Assembly (NCBI RefSeq): GCF_937616625.2
Contig: NC_065574.1
Span: 28,584,501-28,648,500, forward strand
DNA: 64,000 nucleotides
From: Mercurialis annua
Lineage: Eukaryota; Streptophyta; Magnoliopsida; Malpighiales; Euphorbiaceae
Reading direction: 5' to 3'
Within the stretch, counting starts at the first letter, position 1. Every line of letters begins with the position of its first letter. The position numbers and the translations under genes are program-made. The notes beneath the pieces were generated by a model. That model had not been told where the DNA came from. It searched no databases and was given only the letters and a program-made list of their open reading frames with translations. Shown piece by piece: positions 36,760 to 48,672 of this stretch.

Positions 36760-36765
36760 TTTATT
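36760..36765 (-). promoter_or_regulatory. Poly(A) signal of the pararetrovirus
   Basis: AATAAA on the minus strand (plus TTTATT), about 55 nt downstream of the TATA-like box. A poly(A) signal closely downstream of the start of the genome-length RNA is characteristic of plant pararetroviruses. A second AATAAA lies at 36618-36623. Confidence 0.6.
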
Positions 36766-36817
36766 GAAGCATAAAATATTACAAAGGTTGTGTGTGTCCT
36801 CTTTCTTCCTACCAAGA

Positions 36818-36830
36818 CTCTATTTATAAA
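36818..36830 (-). promoter_or_regulatory. TATA box of the presumed genome-length RNA promoter
   Basis: Minus-strand TTTATAAATAGAG. Upstream, at 36878-36883, is a G-box CACGTG, and further upstream the 30-bp direct repeats at 36961-37036. The arrangement TATA, short leader, AATAAA fits a caulimovirid promoter; activity is inferred, not shown. Confidence 0.6.
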
Positions 36831-36960
36831 GGTGGGAAGAAAGCTTGCCTAGCTAAGCATGCATTGTACAAACACGACACGTGGATAAACACATGGATTA
36901 AAAGATAAGGATAACTAAACATGACTAGTACAAAATATTCACATGTAGCACTCCATATTG

Positions 36961-37036
36961 ACATGTGAAAAGTTGGAGCCTTAGTTGAGGAAATGTGGAA
37001 AGTTGGAGCCTTTGTTGAGGACATGTGGAAAGTTTC
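36961..37036 (-). repeat. 30-bp direct repeats upstream of the pararetroviral TATA box
   Basis: Two full units and a partial third with period exactly 30 bp, containing AGTTGGAGCCTT and GTTGAGG. They are read as STKAPTFHM repeats in a 109-residue minus-strand frame (36824-37153), but that frame runs into the promoter region and is not supported as a gene. Confidence 0.75.
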
Positions 37037-37259
37037 CATTTTTGTCTTTATGTGGATTTCGTCCTTATTTGTTGTTTGGCTCATGTGTTGGTGGTAGATT
37101 TGAATCATCCATGAATGATGGGGACCACCGGTTGGCATAATACTCATATTCATCCGTATTCTTGTCCTTTTCTGAATCCATATCTGTATCCGAGACTTGT
37201 GAATAACATGCTATGGGATTAAATTCAGTATTCAATAGATGATCTTTCGGAATGGAATC

Positions 37260-37983
37260 TTAAACTGCTGCATTCTTTTTGTTGATGTTCCGGATAGGAG
37301 AGTATAGTGTAGAACTTGATGAAGAAGAATCATCTGGCTGATTTTTTCTCCAAAAATTCTTATCATCTTCCATATTTAAGAAGTAAGCAGGAGGATATGT
37401 GTCCCATGGTGCAGCTTCCTGATAAGGAGGCCATAACTCTTTAGGGATTACATTATTCCATTGGAAAATATAATACAAGAACTCTCTCCATTCATACTCA
37501 TGCTCATCCATATGTGTGAGTATAGAATAAGAAAAATGTTGGTAGACATGGAATGTTGGACATGTAGTAAAACTATTTAATAGCTTAAGATGAGGACGAT
37601 GAAAGATAAGGATCGAATAAGGATCTTTTCCGATATGTCTTCCTTTTTCTAGAAATGCCTTATCTAGATATAGACACCATTGAGGGATGGTTTGAAACCA
37701 TTTAAGAAAGGTAAAAAGATGAGATTTTTGTTTTTTTCCCTTGGAGGACCATGTGAATATAACGACAAAGGTGAGAAGGCCGAAAAACGAAAGCTATTGA
37801 ATTAAGATGGAGGAAAAACCAAAGGAAACAAAGTAACTCCGGAGGCCATTCAAAATCTTCATCTGTTGGGCTTAGATCTAACAAGGTGAATGGTTTGCAG
37901 AATGGATATGTAGGATGGATCCCTAGCTCATAAAGGAACCTAGGACCATAGTTCCGGACAAGCTCAGTTTGATAGTAGAACAA
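37260..37983 (-). pseudogene. Open-frame remnants downstream of the pararetroviral polyprotein
   Basis: Two minus-strand frames follow the RNase H stop: 37702-37983 (93 residues from its first ATG) and 37260-37511 (83 residues), in different frames and separated by about 190 bp with stops. Both are rich in aromatic residues, especially tryptophan (FEWPPELLCFLWFFLHL; YEWREFLYYIFQWNN), with a serine run near the end of the second. I do not recognise the product. Position after RNase H and before the promoter suits a small extra open frame as found in some caulimovirids, or simply the decayed end of the polyprotein. Nothing shows that either is expressed. Confidence 0.5.
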
Positions 37984-38001
37984 CTGTGCTTTTGCAAATG
38001 T

Positions 38002-39319
38002 CTATAGCTGTCCTGGAGGTGGCCGCACCAAAAGAAAATCTTCTGCAGACATGATAGAAGTAAAAGTATAGATCATCGTAATGACTTGTGACACTTGTTG
38101 AGGAGGTCGGCTAAGAAAATCTGGAATAAGATTTTGATTTCCTTTAATATGTTCTACTATGAAATCATACTTAATGAACCATTCACTCCCTCGAAGTAGC
38201 TGATTGTTAGGAACAATTTTCCCTTTAAAATTGAGCATTTTTGGAAATGAAGAATAGTCCATAAACACTTCTTTAAATGTGGAATGATAATGAGTCTCTG
38301 CTGATAAGCACCATCTTTGAAATTCATGCCGAGATACTCCATTTCTGGTTTGCCAATATACATCTTAGTAGGAGACAACATAACTCCAAATTTCTTAGTG
38401 ATGTCAAAGAAATGTTGGATTAATTTCTCATGATTGGATGTATCAGAAGAAAACAATAGAATATCATCAATATTAATGAGTGCTGATGGGGAGAAGAGGC
38501 TCATAAATTTTGACCATAGCTTTTTGGAGAATGGAAGGAACAACCTTAAGACCAAATGGCATGATTGTCCATTGATAATGATGGTTTGGTATACAGAAGA
38601 CTGTTTTATATCTTTCCTCTGGTTTGATGTTTAATTGCTAAAAGCCTGCTTTAAGATCAAACGTATAGAAAATTCTTGCTCCTGAAAGATTAGTGAAAAG
38701 AGAAGAAATCTTTGGAAGAGGAAACTTATCATCTCTAAGAAAGTGGTTTAGAGGTTGATAGTCTATGAAAAGTCTTTTTTCTCTGACCTTTTATTGACAT
38801 AAAAAGCTTGACATGCCCACTCAGACATAGTGGGTTTTATAAGGTCTTGTGAAAGAAGTTGGGTACATTCATCAATGGCTAATGTAGGATCAGAAGGTGA
38901 CATTCCCGGATGGGTGGCTTTAGTAGGATTAACATCTTCATTTTGTTCGAAGGGTAATGAAATGAAGAAATTAGGACTTTTCCAAATAGGGTTGGGACAT
39001 GTAGAGAGAAACCCTGTGTGGGAATTGGCAGAACATATATTTTTTAGAGTTTCTTTAATATCAGAAAAGAATGGAACAACAGAGGGCTGAATTGTGAAAA
39101 AAGATGATACCTCTGTATAAGGTTGAAAATACTTCTTGTATTTGATTCCATTAGATAAAAGTTGCAGTCCACTGATACCCCAGAAAATGTCAAATCCAAG
39201 GACTATATCTTTGTTTGGAAGAGAATAACCAAGAACTTGAGTCCATATGTGACAACCAGGGAAGAACTAGATTTTGATTGGATTCTTCGTTTTCCAGTCT
39301 GTATAGAAAATCTTTTGGG
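38002..39319 (-). pseudogene. Pararetroviral reverse transcriptase-RNase H region, broken
   Basis: Minus-strand remnants of the polymerase part of a caulimovirid-like polyprotein. From the right: the region between protease and RT (about 38830-39319), the RT fingers and palm (about 38470-38830), the RT catalytic motif at 38463-38474, where the aspartate pair is kept but the expected tyrosine reads as asparagine, and the end of RNase H (38100-38270) with the HIKGNQN...DFLSRP signature. Breaks include an in-frame TAG at 38638-38640 in the conserved RT block before the catalytic motif, and frameshifts near 38260 and 38540. The frame ends at a stop at 38002-38004 with no integrase. It cannot encode an active enzyme. 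Confidence 0.8.
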
Positions 39320-39519
39320 AAAAGGGTCATTTATGCCCTTAAGGTTTGGCTTTAGGATCAAGTAAGCCCTCAACGTATAAAAAGGTTCAAATATGCCCCT
39401 AACGTCTTAAAAAATGAACAATCAGGCCCCCGATTTTGACAACCAGGCCCAAATGTTTTATTTATACGTCAAAATTACGGGCCCGGTTGTTAACATTTTA
39501 AGACGTTAGGGGCATATTT
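39320..39519. mobile_element. TIR element (MITE-like) inside the pararetrovirus, left part
   Basis: Starts AAAAGGGTCATTTATGCCC. Its inverted counterpart ends at 58339 (AAAAGGGTTATTTATGCCCC on the minus strand), with about 57 bp of terminal inverted repeat at roughly 80% identity. Internal inverted copies CCTAACGTCTTAAAA and TTTTAAGACGTTAGG occur near 39398 and 39496. With gypsy G removed the element is about 270 bp. No convincing target-site duplication is visible. No coding capacity. Confidence 0.8.
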
Positions 39520-40147
39520 TGTCACGACCCAAATTATTGAGCCGAGCCCGGCGCTAGGGAATGAGAGTGGTAGTTCCGAAACCCGTAGAAAACCTAAAAC
39601 CACTAATAATTTTTCGCATTTAAAATTATAATATTATATATAAAAGATCTTCGGAAGACTCTTTTAAATAATATAATTATAGATATTGAAATATCATATT
39701 AGAGTTTACATTAAGAATTAACTATTTGAAATCAAATCTCAAGTTTACTATTGACGCCTAATGACTATTGCAGCTCTAGGACTTCATACTTGTGCATGTC
39801 CAACGACTTCTGGCACAATGGAGGTGGTTTGTTTGATCTGACTCCGACTACGTGCAAACATCAGAGTGAGGGGTCAGTATTTGGGAAAATACTGCGTGAG
39901 TTTGCAATTTACTAATGGTATTATCAAAATATAGCGTCATATGCTTAATACGTATGTAAATTCATTACATAAGCAAACAACAAACTTCTTAAATTCAAAG
40001 TGTGACTCCAACTCACTAGATACGGGGACTCCATGTTACACCTTAACCGAGTGCTCACTCGTATCAAATCTTAAAGTGTGAGTCCAACTAACTGGTAGGT
40101 CCAACCCACTGGTGGGTCCAACCCACTGGTTGTTCCAACCCACTGGT

Positions 40148-42199
40148 TGTTAGTAGTATGTGCCCTAGGGCCATTTGATCATGTATATTTGTAGAACTAA
40201 TCCCAATGGCAAAGCTATATATGTTCTAATTTAACTAAGTGTCTCATCAACTAAGTGTTCATTTATTACATATTGTCCTTATCACATTGTGATAGAATCT
40301 ATTCTTATGTTGATAAGAATATGAATTACAGATTCTATTATACAAGTGATCTAAATAACAGTTCACAATCGATGGGGTCCTACGAATAAGGGCATCGTAT
40401 TATCCCGGAAAGATTGTCACCTCTGTTTATTCTCCTGATTAGTAAGGAGTTACTAATTATAGGAAGTAGTGAGTCTCATACTACTTGATGGAGATCAGGA
40501 TAAACATGTGGACACCCAAGATGTTGAGTGGGTCGAACAAGTGACACTAGATGACTTATGCATGGTATTTCATCAAAGTCAATTTAATGTCATCTAGTTC
40601 ATAATTGTACATATGTCCTTTGACTTGCGGTGACACTATCTTGTATATAGGTGATTAGAGTTTGATACTCCTTATCCCTAGATCTTTCATGAGCTACAGT
40701 CGCGGGATGTGTTGGCTCAAGTTAGTTGTATATAGAGATAGGGGTTTAACCAAGAGAGGATTTATCACTCCGGATGAACGGAGAAAAGATTCTATGCTAT
40801 CTCAAATTGTTCTTGATGGATGATAAAACCTGCGCAGGTGTATATGACTTACTTAGAAAGTTGTTTCTAGTGGAAGTCATATTTATCAAGAATAAGAACT
40901 GAGATGAGGTCATATGATCAAGACAAATAGTGTTTGACTTAACCGTGACACTAGTCGAGATCAGAATCTTAGATGAAGGGAATTTTGAGTGTACGGTAAT
41001 TATGAACATTGGTTTATAAAGAATGCATCGAAACATTCATATCCATTTGGTGGTCGTGATATGTTGCTAGACGTCACTCACGATCTACGAGAATTAATAA
41101 TTAATGGGATTTAATTATTTAATATAAGAAAGGCGTATCTTATGACTCTCGTTACCATATAGATGTGAACCTAGTTAGTTACACACAATAGGGTGTGCAA
41201 CCGATTGAGTTTACGAGAGATCGATTTCATATAGATACTAGCATATCTCGAAAATTAATCTAAGATGAAAAAACAAATACAATTAGAGACTAATTTGTAA
41301 GAGTTATAAATTAGTAGGCACCTAATTATATTTTATCCAAGTTAGGATGATGTCACGATGATGTCATGTGATGATGTCACGATGATGTCATGTGATAATG
41401 TCAATGATGTCATGTGATGTTGTCACGATGATGTCATGTGATGATGTCACGATGATGTCATGTGATGATGTCATACGATGATGTCACGTGATGATGTCAT
41501 GTGATTATGTCATGTGATGATGTCATGTGATGATGTCATGTATGTCTCTATGTGTGACACCTAGCATCCGACGTGTCAAAAGGTGGCAACACCTATGCTT
41601 GATGTGTGACACCTAGCATGTGATGTGTCAGATGGTGGCAAAACCTATGCTTGGTGTGTGACATCTAGCATGTGAGGTGTCGAATGGTGGAAACACCTTT
41701 GCTTGGTGTGTAACACCTAGCATGTGAGGTGTTTCATACTTAAGCAAAGCTCTACCCTATAAATAGAGGTTGCCTTTGCTCATTCTAAAAACACACCACA
41801 CTTAAGAGACCATATTTGAAGGAGTTCAAGTAGTCATCAATCACAGAAAAGCTTGGAGAAAGTTTTTCATACATCCCTGTAAAGACGTAATCGAGGCGAG
41901 AGTTTGAGCTTAGGGTTGCTCGGCAAGAGGAACTCTTGCAGATTACTTCAAGGCGAGGATTCAATCGGACGCATACTCGTGCGGACGAGCTTGAGGTCGC
42001 CATGCTATCGGTACTACAAGAATAGTTGGAGAATCGACATAGGTATTCTTCTTACGGTTTCTAGATGCGTGCTTTAATTACTAGATAAAACGGCGATCCA
42101 TTTGTTATTGATATGATCAATTTCTGGATCTGAATTGTTGGAATTCCAATTTTGAATTGAATTATACGATTCTGACCCTCACGTCCCGCTGCACCAACA
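40148..42199 (+). repeat. 5' LTR of copia B
   Basis: 2,052 bp, TGTTAGTAGTATGTGCCC to CGCTGCACCAACA. Promoter candidate CCTATAAATAGAGG at 41756-41769. A 41346-41544 block holds TGATGTCA(C/T)G repeats. Confidence 0.92.
41346..41544. repeat. TGATGTCA tandem repeats in copia B 5' LTR
   Basis: About 17 TGATGTCA cores separated by CG, TG or short linkers. The matching block of the 3' LTR is at 47853-48022 with fewer copies and a different order. It lies about 250 bp upstream of the TATA box. Confidence 0.85.
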
Positions 42200-42200
42200 G

Positions 42201-42212
42201 TGGTATCTGAGT
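42201..42212 (+). other. Primer-binding site of copia B
   Basis: TGGTATCTGAGT right after the 5' LTR. It matches the initiator tRNA-Met type TGGTATCAGAGC with a change at the eighth base and the last. Confidence 0.8.
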
Positions 42213-43500
42213 CACCATATCGTCAAGTATTAAAGCTTTACGATTGAATGCGTGTATTAATAATCATGGACTTAGGAATTACTAATAGGCATGTAATCTA
42301 TAATTCCGAGGGCTTAGGTCTTGTTTGCAAAAACGAGCAAACGCTATTGTGACATTAATTACATTTGATTAAATTCTGTCTAGGAGATTGGTACTTAAGT
42401 GGTCCGCTCGTGACCCTACAATCTATCCTGGGAATTTTTCTAATGTGATTATTTAACACAATACGTGACTTGCTTGTGCATTATATTGTCATCAACAAAA
42501 CATACGGAACAAGTAATAGTTTGCTCATTCTTTTGTGGCTAAAAAATGAGACCTAGGAAGTCCATGATCATACATATGTGATTGCATGATTCATTTTAGC
42601 TTTAATATGTATGAGGTGCATGCTAAAATGTGTTATGTGCTTAGTGAGACCAGAATAACTTAAAACCCTAAGAAATCTTCCTAAAAGTTAGAAGATTAAG
42701 TTTATATTGATTAATCATTAAATTGATTTATCAATGGCTCTCTACTGGAGCAATAAACTAACACGCTTTGAGTTATCATCTTGTCGGCTATGGATACATA
42801 GGGGTGAGATGATATCGTCAAGAGGCCGTTGTTGAGTTTATTGCTAAGCATGAGATGTTACGGGTGTATCGTTATAGTACACGGTAATAAAGGCAATTAG
42901 CCGTACCTGAGTTGTGTATTATTCGAATTGATACATCTTAGTTGATTCAATGAGTTAAACTTAACTAATGCTGAAACCCAATAACGACAATGGGTATCTG
43001 AGGGTGAAAACATTAGGAGCTGAAAATGATTGAACCTCATATGAGATATGATGACCAAGTGTTGTTCATTTGTAGTACATTGTGATCCCAATAACGGCAA
43101 TTAGGCGTACCTGAGGGAAAGAACAATGACTACAAGAATTCAATCACCCGCTTGAAATCTTTTTCAACAAAGATTCACGTTTCCTATTTTGGAAGTGTAG
43201 GATTCGAAAAACATAGTGGGAGGCCATTTTGATAAAGACCAAATCATTATGGTTAAATACACAAAATAACACGAATACTAATTAGAGATCTTTGTTGTCT
43301 AAGAGATAATAAGATTAAATAGAATTCTTTAAAGTGGCATTCACGATAGTAATCGGCTAGTGGTTTAAAATCATTTTTGTTTGATTAAGATATTTAGATG
43401 CCTCCAAGGCTATTGCGAAAAAGAAATGCATATCGGTTAACAAAGAAAAATGTTTTCATTTGTTAAGATGTAGGACAAAATAAGTCATTTCCGAAAATAT
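42213..43500 (+). other. Copia B leader and decayed gag region
   Basis: No open gag frame remains. The stretch matches the reverse complement of copia A 24060-25700 except for the T-rich block. The CAATAACGGCAATTA motif recurs near 43088 and, in altered form, near 42884. Minus-strand frames such as 42897-43100 are shadows. Confidence 0.65.
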
Positions 43501-46500
43501 TTGGAATATTTGAAAGGCGGTTCGGTTACTAAAAGAAAGTGTTTCTTTTGTCAAACCGAAAGACATTGAAATGGAAATTGCATTAAGTATTCTGAATACT
43601 TAAAGGGCAATGATGGGAGGAACGACAATTCCATCAAGAATGTCTCTATCTCATGTTCCAATGTCAATTGCTCATTTAAAAGCTTGGGTATTGAATACCG
43701 ATGCTCATTCTCACATTTGTTTATCTTTTACGGATTTAGTAAAAGTGAAAAAGAAAGGAAAAATATGAAGTAATCTTCAATCTCAGGAATGACGCAAGTG
43801 TTGCGACAAGAGCTATAGGATCAACTTCAATTTTCTTAAATAAACATAAGTTGTACTTACACAAGATTTTTGTACGTACCCAATATATATAGGAATATCA
43901 TGTCCGAATTTGTATGACAAATTTGGTAGTTGATTTTCTATTTACAAAGGATGTTTGTAGTATTATGTTTAATATTACGGAGTTGGGTGTGGATATGTAC
44001 AAAATGGTTTTTATTATTTGATTAAAGATGTTTGATGCAAAATATGTTTTTAAAATAAATAGCATAAGTAATCAAATCTCTAAATAATTTTGGCACTTAT
44101 GATTAGGACATATTGCAAATGATAGACTTAACAAGTTAGATAGGATGAGAATCTTGAGCAATCAATATTTTGCATCGCTTCTGACTTATGAGTCGTATCT
44201 TAAAGGAAAAATAACATGATCATTCTTTGTGGTACAAAGTGGTAGAGCCAAGGCCGTTTAAGAGATCATACATAGTGATGTATATCGTATGTTTATACGG
44301 ACCAAGGTAGATACATATACTTCATTTTCTACATCGATGATTTATCACGATATAGTTAAGTTTGTCTTATGAAGAACAAACATGAAAATTTTGAAATGTT
44401 CAAATGACTTCAAGAATGAAGTAGAAAACCAAATTGGAAAAAGTATTAAAACTTTACGATGTGATCAAAAAGGGAAGAATACTTGAGTACAGAATTTGAT
44501 ACGTTCCTAAAAGGAATGTGGTATTATTTTTCAGCATACTCCTTGGGAACACCATGGTTGAATGGTGTGTCTGTCAAGAAGGAGATATCGTACAATGTGG
44601 GACTTGATACGATAAATAATGGGCTATATAGTGATTTATCCATCTCGTTTGGAGTCATGCACTTCTTACCGCAAATAAAATTCTAAATTGAATTCCAACT
44701 AAATTCGCTCCATAGGTACCTTATGAGATAAGGTATCGAATCAAGTCTTAAGGAAGTTAAGATTTGTTTGGAACATATCAGGAAACTGATATCCGATAAA
44801 TTTGGAATCAAAATCAATCATGGAAAGGTTATGTTGGATATCCTAAAGACAGTTTATGATATTGTTTCTATATTCAAACCGAAAAAACTATCGTTGTTTA
44901 TCGGTGGTAGTCTTTCTTAGTAAAGCGTTTATTCAAGAGGGACACTGAGAAAGGAATATAGAATTAGATGAGGAGTCATCTAGTTACCAACAAAATAATG
45001 AATCAATAAAGATTGATCAAACCCACTAAGAGCTAGAGTTAGTAAAAGATGTATCTACATTAACATCTCGAAAATCAAGTAGAGTATCTCGTCTACCAGA
45101 GAGATATGGTTTTCCCGCATTATAAACAAGAGTTGTTTAGTCATGGAGAAAAATATCAAGTGTTGATTCCTCTACTTATTTAGAAGCTATATATGATATA
45201 GATTCTTAAAAAAATGGTTTGAAGCAATAAAATCTGAAATGAATTCCATTTATAGTAACCAAATTTTAAGAGCTAGTCAATCCATCCAAAGGTATTATAC
45301 AAATAAGGTTTAAATGGATCTTCAAGTGTAAAATTGGTACTAATGGAAAGGTGGAGACCTTTAAACCTAGGCTTGTTGCAAAAGTGTTTTGCTAGAGGCA
45401 AGAAGTTGTATTGTGAATACACTTTATCGCCGGTAGCCATGCTTAAGTCCATCAAGATTTTTCTTACCAAGGCTACACATTTAGATTTTGTGGTTGGACA
45501 TATGGATGTAAGAACCACATTCCTTAATGGAGTAAATCTATATGGAACAAGTCGAGGATTTTGAATCCAAAGAAGGTTCCAAGGTGTGTAAGCTAAAATG
45601 ATCCCTAGTGGATGGAAACAAAGCTTCGAGATTCGTCGTCTTGATAAAGCCGTAAGGAGTTACGAATTTATTAAAAACGATGATAAACCCAATGTTTACA
45701 AGAAGGTTAATGGGAGCAGACTCACTTTTGTGATCTTGTATCTAGATAACATATTACTAATACATAATAATATCGGAATGTTAACTTCTGTAAAACTTTG
45801 GTTTATCTAATACGTACTCCATCAAAGTCCTCGAAGAAGTAGCTTATATTCTCAGTGTTGGAATCTATGGAGATAGATCTAAGAGAGTAAGTGATTTCTC
45901 CTACAGGCTCTTCTTAGAAAAGATATTGAAGTAGTTCAATATGGAAGTTCTAAGAAAATTGATACTAGTTAGCCATGAAATTCTTCTTTGAATAGGAATG
46001 TCTTCTGAGACTTCTAAAGAAAGAAAGAATCTAGCAAAGATACCATAGGCTTCGGCAATTGGTAGTCTGACGTATGTGTTGTCACTTATAAAGCTAGAAA
46101 TTTGTCTATGCGGTTAGTGGGACTAATCAATTTCAATCAAATCCATGTTGAGAACATTGGATGGTCGTTAAGGATATCTTTAAGTACTTATGAAGAACTA
46201 AAGATATGGTCTTAAATAATGGAGAACAAGGTTTTTTAAGTAAACCGTTTTACAAATTCTGATTAATAAATCAGATATGGATGATAGAGAGTCTATCTCC
46301 AGATTCATATTTATCTATGATGAAGGAGTAGTAAGCTAGAAGTGTTCTAAGCGAGAATCAACTCCAGGTTCCATTATATAAGCCGAGTATATTATGGCAT
46401 GAGATGTTCTAATAGAAGGTGTTTGGATAAAATAGTTCTTAATAAGACTAAGTACGGTTTTCTTCCATTAAATCGACAATTCCTCTTTTCTACGACCACA

Positions 46501-46731
46501 ATGGTGCTACTGCCCTAGCAAAGGAAACTGGGTCTCAGTTTTTATCTAAACATAAGGAAAGACATTATCATATTATCTAAAGAAAGTGTTGGAAAGAGAA
46601 AAGGTTTTCTCTAAAAGATAACATTAGCCAATAACACGGTTGACCCACTGACAAAGCTCATGACTTAGAGTCATTAAGGTTTACATCTTGTGAAGATGGG
46701 GCTTACATATAGTTGCCAATGGCACTAGTGC
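43501..46731 (+). pseudogene. Degenerate copia gag-pol (zinc knuckle to RNase H remnants)
   Basis: Plus-strand pieces in copia order: a CX2CX4HX4C zinc knuckle at 43540-43581 with TGA (43567-43569) at the aromatic position after the histidine; a protease remnant with DTG changed to NTD (43694-43702), followed by SHIC; an integrase C-terminal piece 44483-44686 containing LGTPWLNG; RT pieces 45334-45564 (MDVRTTFLNG) and 45598-45810, the latter with the catalytic motif YLDN (45739-45750) where the family has YVDD; and remnants of the RNase H region to about 46680. Stops and frameshifts occur throughout, so no functional protein is expected. The zinc-knuckle stop, the third protease residue and the final RT residue are altered as in copia A. 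Confidence 0.87.
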
Positions 46732-46742
46732 AAGTGGGAGAT
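46732..46742 (+). other. Polypurine tract of copia B
   Basis: AAGTGGGAGAT immediately before the 3' LTR. Confidence 0.88.
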
Positions 46743-48672
46743 TGTTAGTAGTATGTGCCCTAGGGCCATTTTATCATGTATATTCGTAGAACTAATCCCA
46801 ATGGCAAAGCTATATGTTCTAATTGAACTAAGTGTTCATTTATTACGTATTGTCCTTATCACATTGTGATAGAATCTCTTCTTAAGGTGTTAAGAATATG
46901 AATTACAGATTCTATTATACAAGTGATCTAAATAACAGTTCACGATCGATGGGGTCCTACGAATAAGGGCATCGTATTATCCCGGAAAGATTGTCACCTC
47001 TGTTTATTCTCATGTGGACACCCAAGATGTTGAGTGGGTCAAACAAGTGACGCTAGATGACTTATACATGGTATTTCATCAAAGTCAATTTAATGTCATC
47101 TAGTTCATAATTGTACATATGTCCTTTGACTTGCGGTGACACTATCTTGTATATAGGTGATTAGAGTTTGATACTCCTTATCCCTAGATCTTTCATGAGC
47201 TACGGTCGCGGGATGTGTTGGCTCTAGTTTGTTTTATATGGAGATAAGGGTTTAACCAAGAGAGGATTTATCACTCCGGATGAACGGAGAAAAGATTCTA
47301 TGCTATCTCAAATTGTTCTTGATGGATGATAAAACCTGCGCAGGTGTATATGACTTACTTATAAAGTTGTTTCTAGTGGAAGTCATATTTATCAAGAATA
47401 AGAACTGAGATGAGGTCATATGATCAAGACAAACAGTGTTTGACTTAACCATGACACTAGTCGAGATCAGAATCTTAGATGAAGGGAATTTTGAGTGTAT
47501 GGTAATTATGAACATTGGTTCATAAAGAATGCATCGAAACATTCATATCTATTTTGGGGTCGTGATATGTTGCTAGACGTCACTCACGATCTACGGAAAT
47601 TAATAATTAATGGGATTTAATTATTTAATATAAGAAAGGCGTTTCTTATGACTCTCGCTACCATATAGATGTGAACCTAGTTGGTGACACACAATAGGGT
47701 GTACAACCGATTGAGTTTACGAGAGATAGATTTAATATAGATAGTAGCATATCTCGGAAATTAATCTAAGATGAAAAAACAAATACAATTAGGGACTAAT
47801 TTGTAAGAGTTATAAATTAGTAGGTACCTAATTATATTTTATCCAAGTTAGCATGATGTCACGATGATGTCATGTGATGATGTCACGATGATGTCATGTG
47901 ATGATGTCAATATTGTCATGTGATGATGTCATGTGATGATGTCACGATGATGTCATGTGATGATGTCACGATGATGTCATACGATGATGTCACGTGATGA
48001 TGTCATGTGATGATGTCATGTATGTCTCTATGTGTGACACCTAGCATCCGACGTGTCAGAAGGTGGCAACACCAATGCTTGATGTGTGACACCTAGCATG
48101 TGATGTGTCAGATGGTGGAAACACCTATGCTTGGTGTGTGACACCTAGCATGTGAGGTGTCGAATGGTGGCAACAACTTTGCTTGGTGTGTGACACCTAG
48201 CATGTGAGGTGTTGCATTCTTAAGCAAAGCTCTACCCTATAAAAAGAGGTTGCCTTTGCTCATTCTAAAAACACACAACACTTAAGAGACCATATTTGAA
48301 GGAGTTCAAGTAGTCATCAATCACAAAAAATCTTGGAGAAAGTTTTTCATACATCCCAGCAAAGACGTAATCGAGGAGAGAATTTGAGTTTAGGGTTGCC
48401 CGGCAAGAGGAACTCTTGCAGATTACTTCAAGGTGAGGATTCAATCGGACGCATACTCGTGTGGACGAGCTTGAGGTCGCCGTACTATCGGGACTACGTT
48501 GGATAATCGACATAGGTATTCTTCTTACGGTTTCTAGATGCGAGCTTTAATTACTAGATGATACGACGATCCATTTGTTATTGATATGATCAATTTCTGG
48601 ATCTGAATTGTTGGAATTCCAATTTTGAATTGAAATATACGATTCGGACCCTCACGTCCCGCTGCACCAACA
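46743..48672 (+). repeat. 3' LTR of copia B
   Basis: 1,930 bp, the partner of 40148-42199. The TATA-like box is altered to CCTATAAAAAGAGG near 48236-48249. Confidence 0.92.

Larger units (their letters stand above)
36471..39319 (-). mobile_element. Endogenous pararetrovirus (Caulimoviridae-like), 3' half
   Basis: Minus-strand segment carrying, from right to left, the pre-RT region, reverse transcriptase and RNase H of a caulimovirid-like polyprotein (38002-39319), two downstream open frames (37260-37983), then a promoter-like region with TATA box and poly(A) signal (36760-37036). The other half, coding for the upstream part of the same polyprotein, is at 58340-59869; the frame that breaks off at 58341 resumes at 39319, so both are one insertion split by the TIR element. 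The assignment rests on protein motif order (zinc knuckle, protease, RT, RNase H), no integrase after RNase H, and no LTRs. The copy is heavily decayed and non-functional. The left 290 bp (36471-36757) hold no recognisable gene and may be leader sequence. Confidence 0.8.
40148..48672 (+). mobile_element. Copia B: Ty1/copia element in the gypsy G LTR, coding-defective
   Basis: An 8,525-bp plus-strand element of the same family as copia A. 5' LTR 40148-42199, primer-binding site 42201-42212, degenerate leader/gag/pol, polypurine tract 46732-46742, 3' LTR 46743-48672. The flanks are CTGGT (40143-40147) and CTGAT (48673-48677), a target-site duplication with one change, inside a CCAACCCACTGGT-type repeat. 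The LTRs differ in length because of a roughly 75-bp deletion in the 3' LTR (after about 47010) and different copy numbers of the TGATGTCA repeats. Confidence 0.92.

Noticed and set aside
36824..37153. 109-residue minus-strand frame with STKAPTFHM repeats.
   Set aside because: It overlaps the presumed promoter repeats and TATA box; the repeats are better explained as regulatory DNA with a 30-bp period.
37150..39319. Reading this region as a Ty3/gypsy retrotransposon pol.
   Set aside because: RNase H is followed by a stop and a promoter with poly(A) signal rather than integrase, and no LTRs flank it; a caulimovirid fits better, though classification needs an RT phylogeny.
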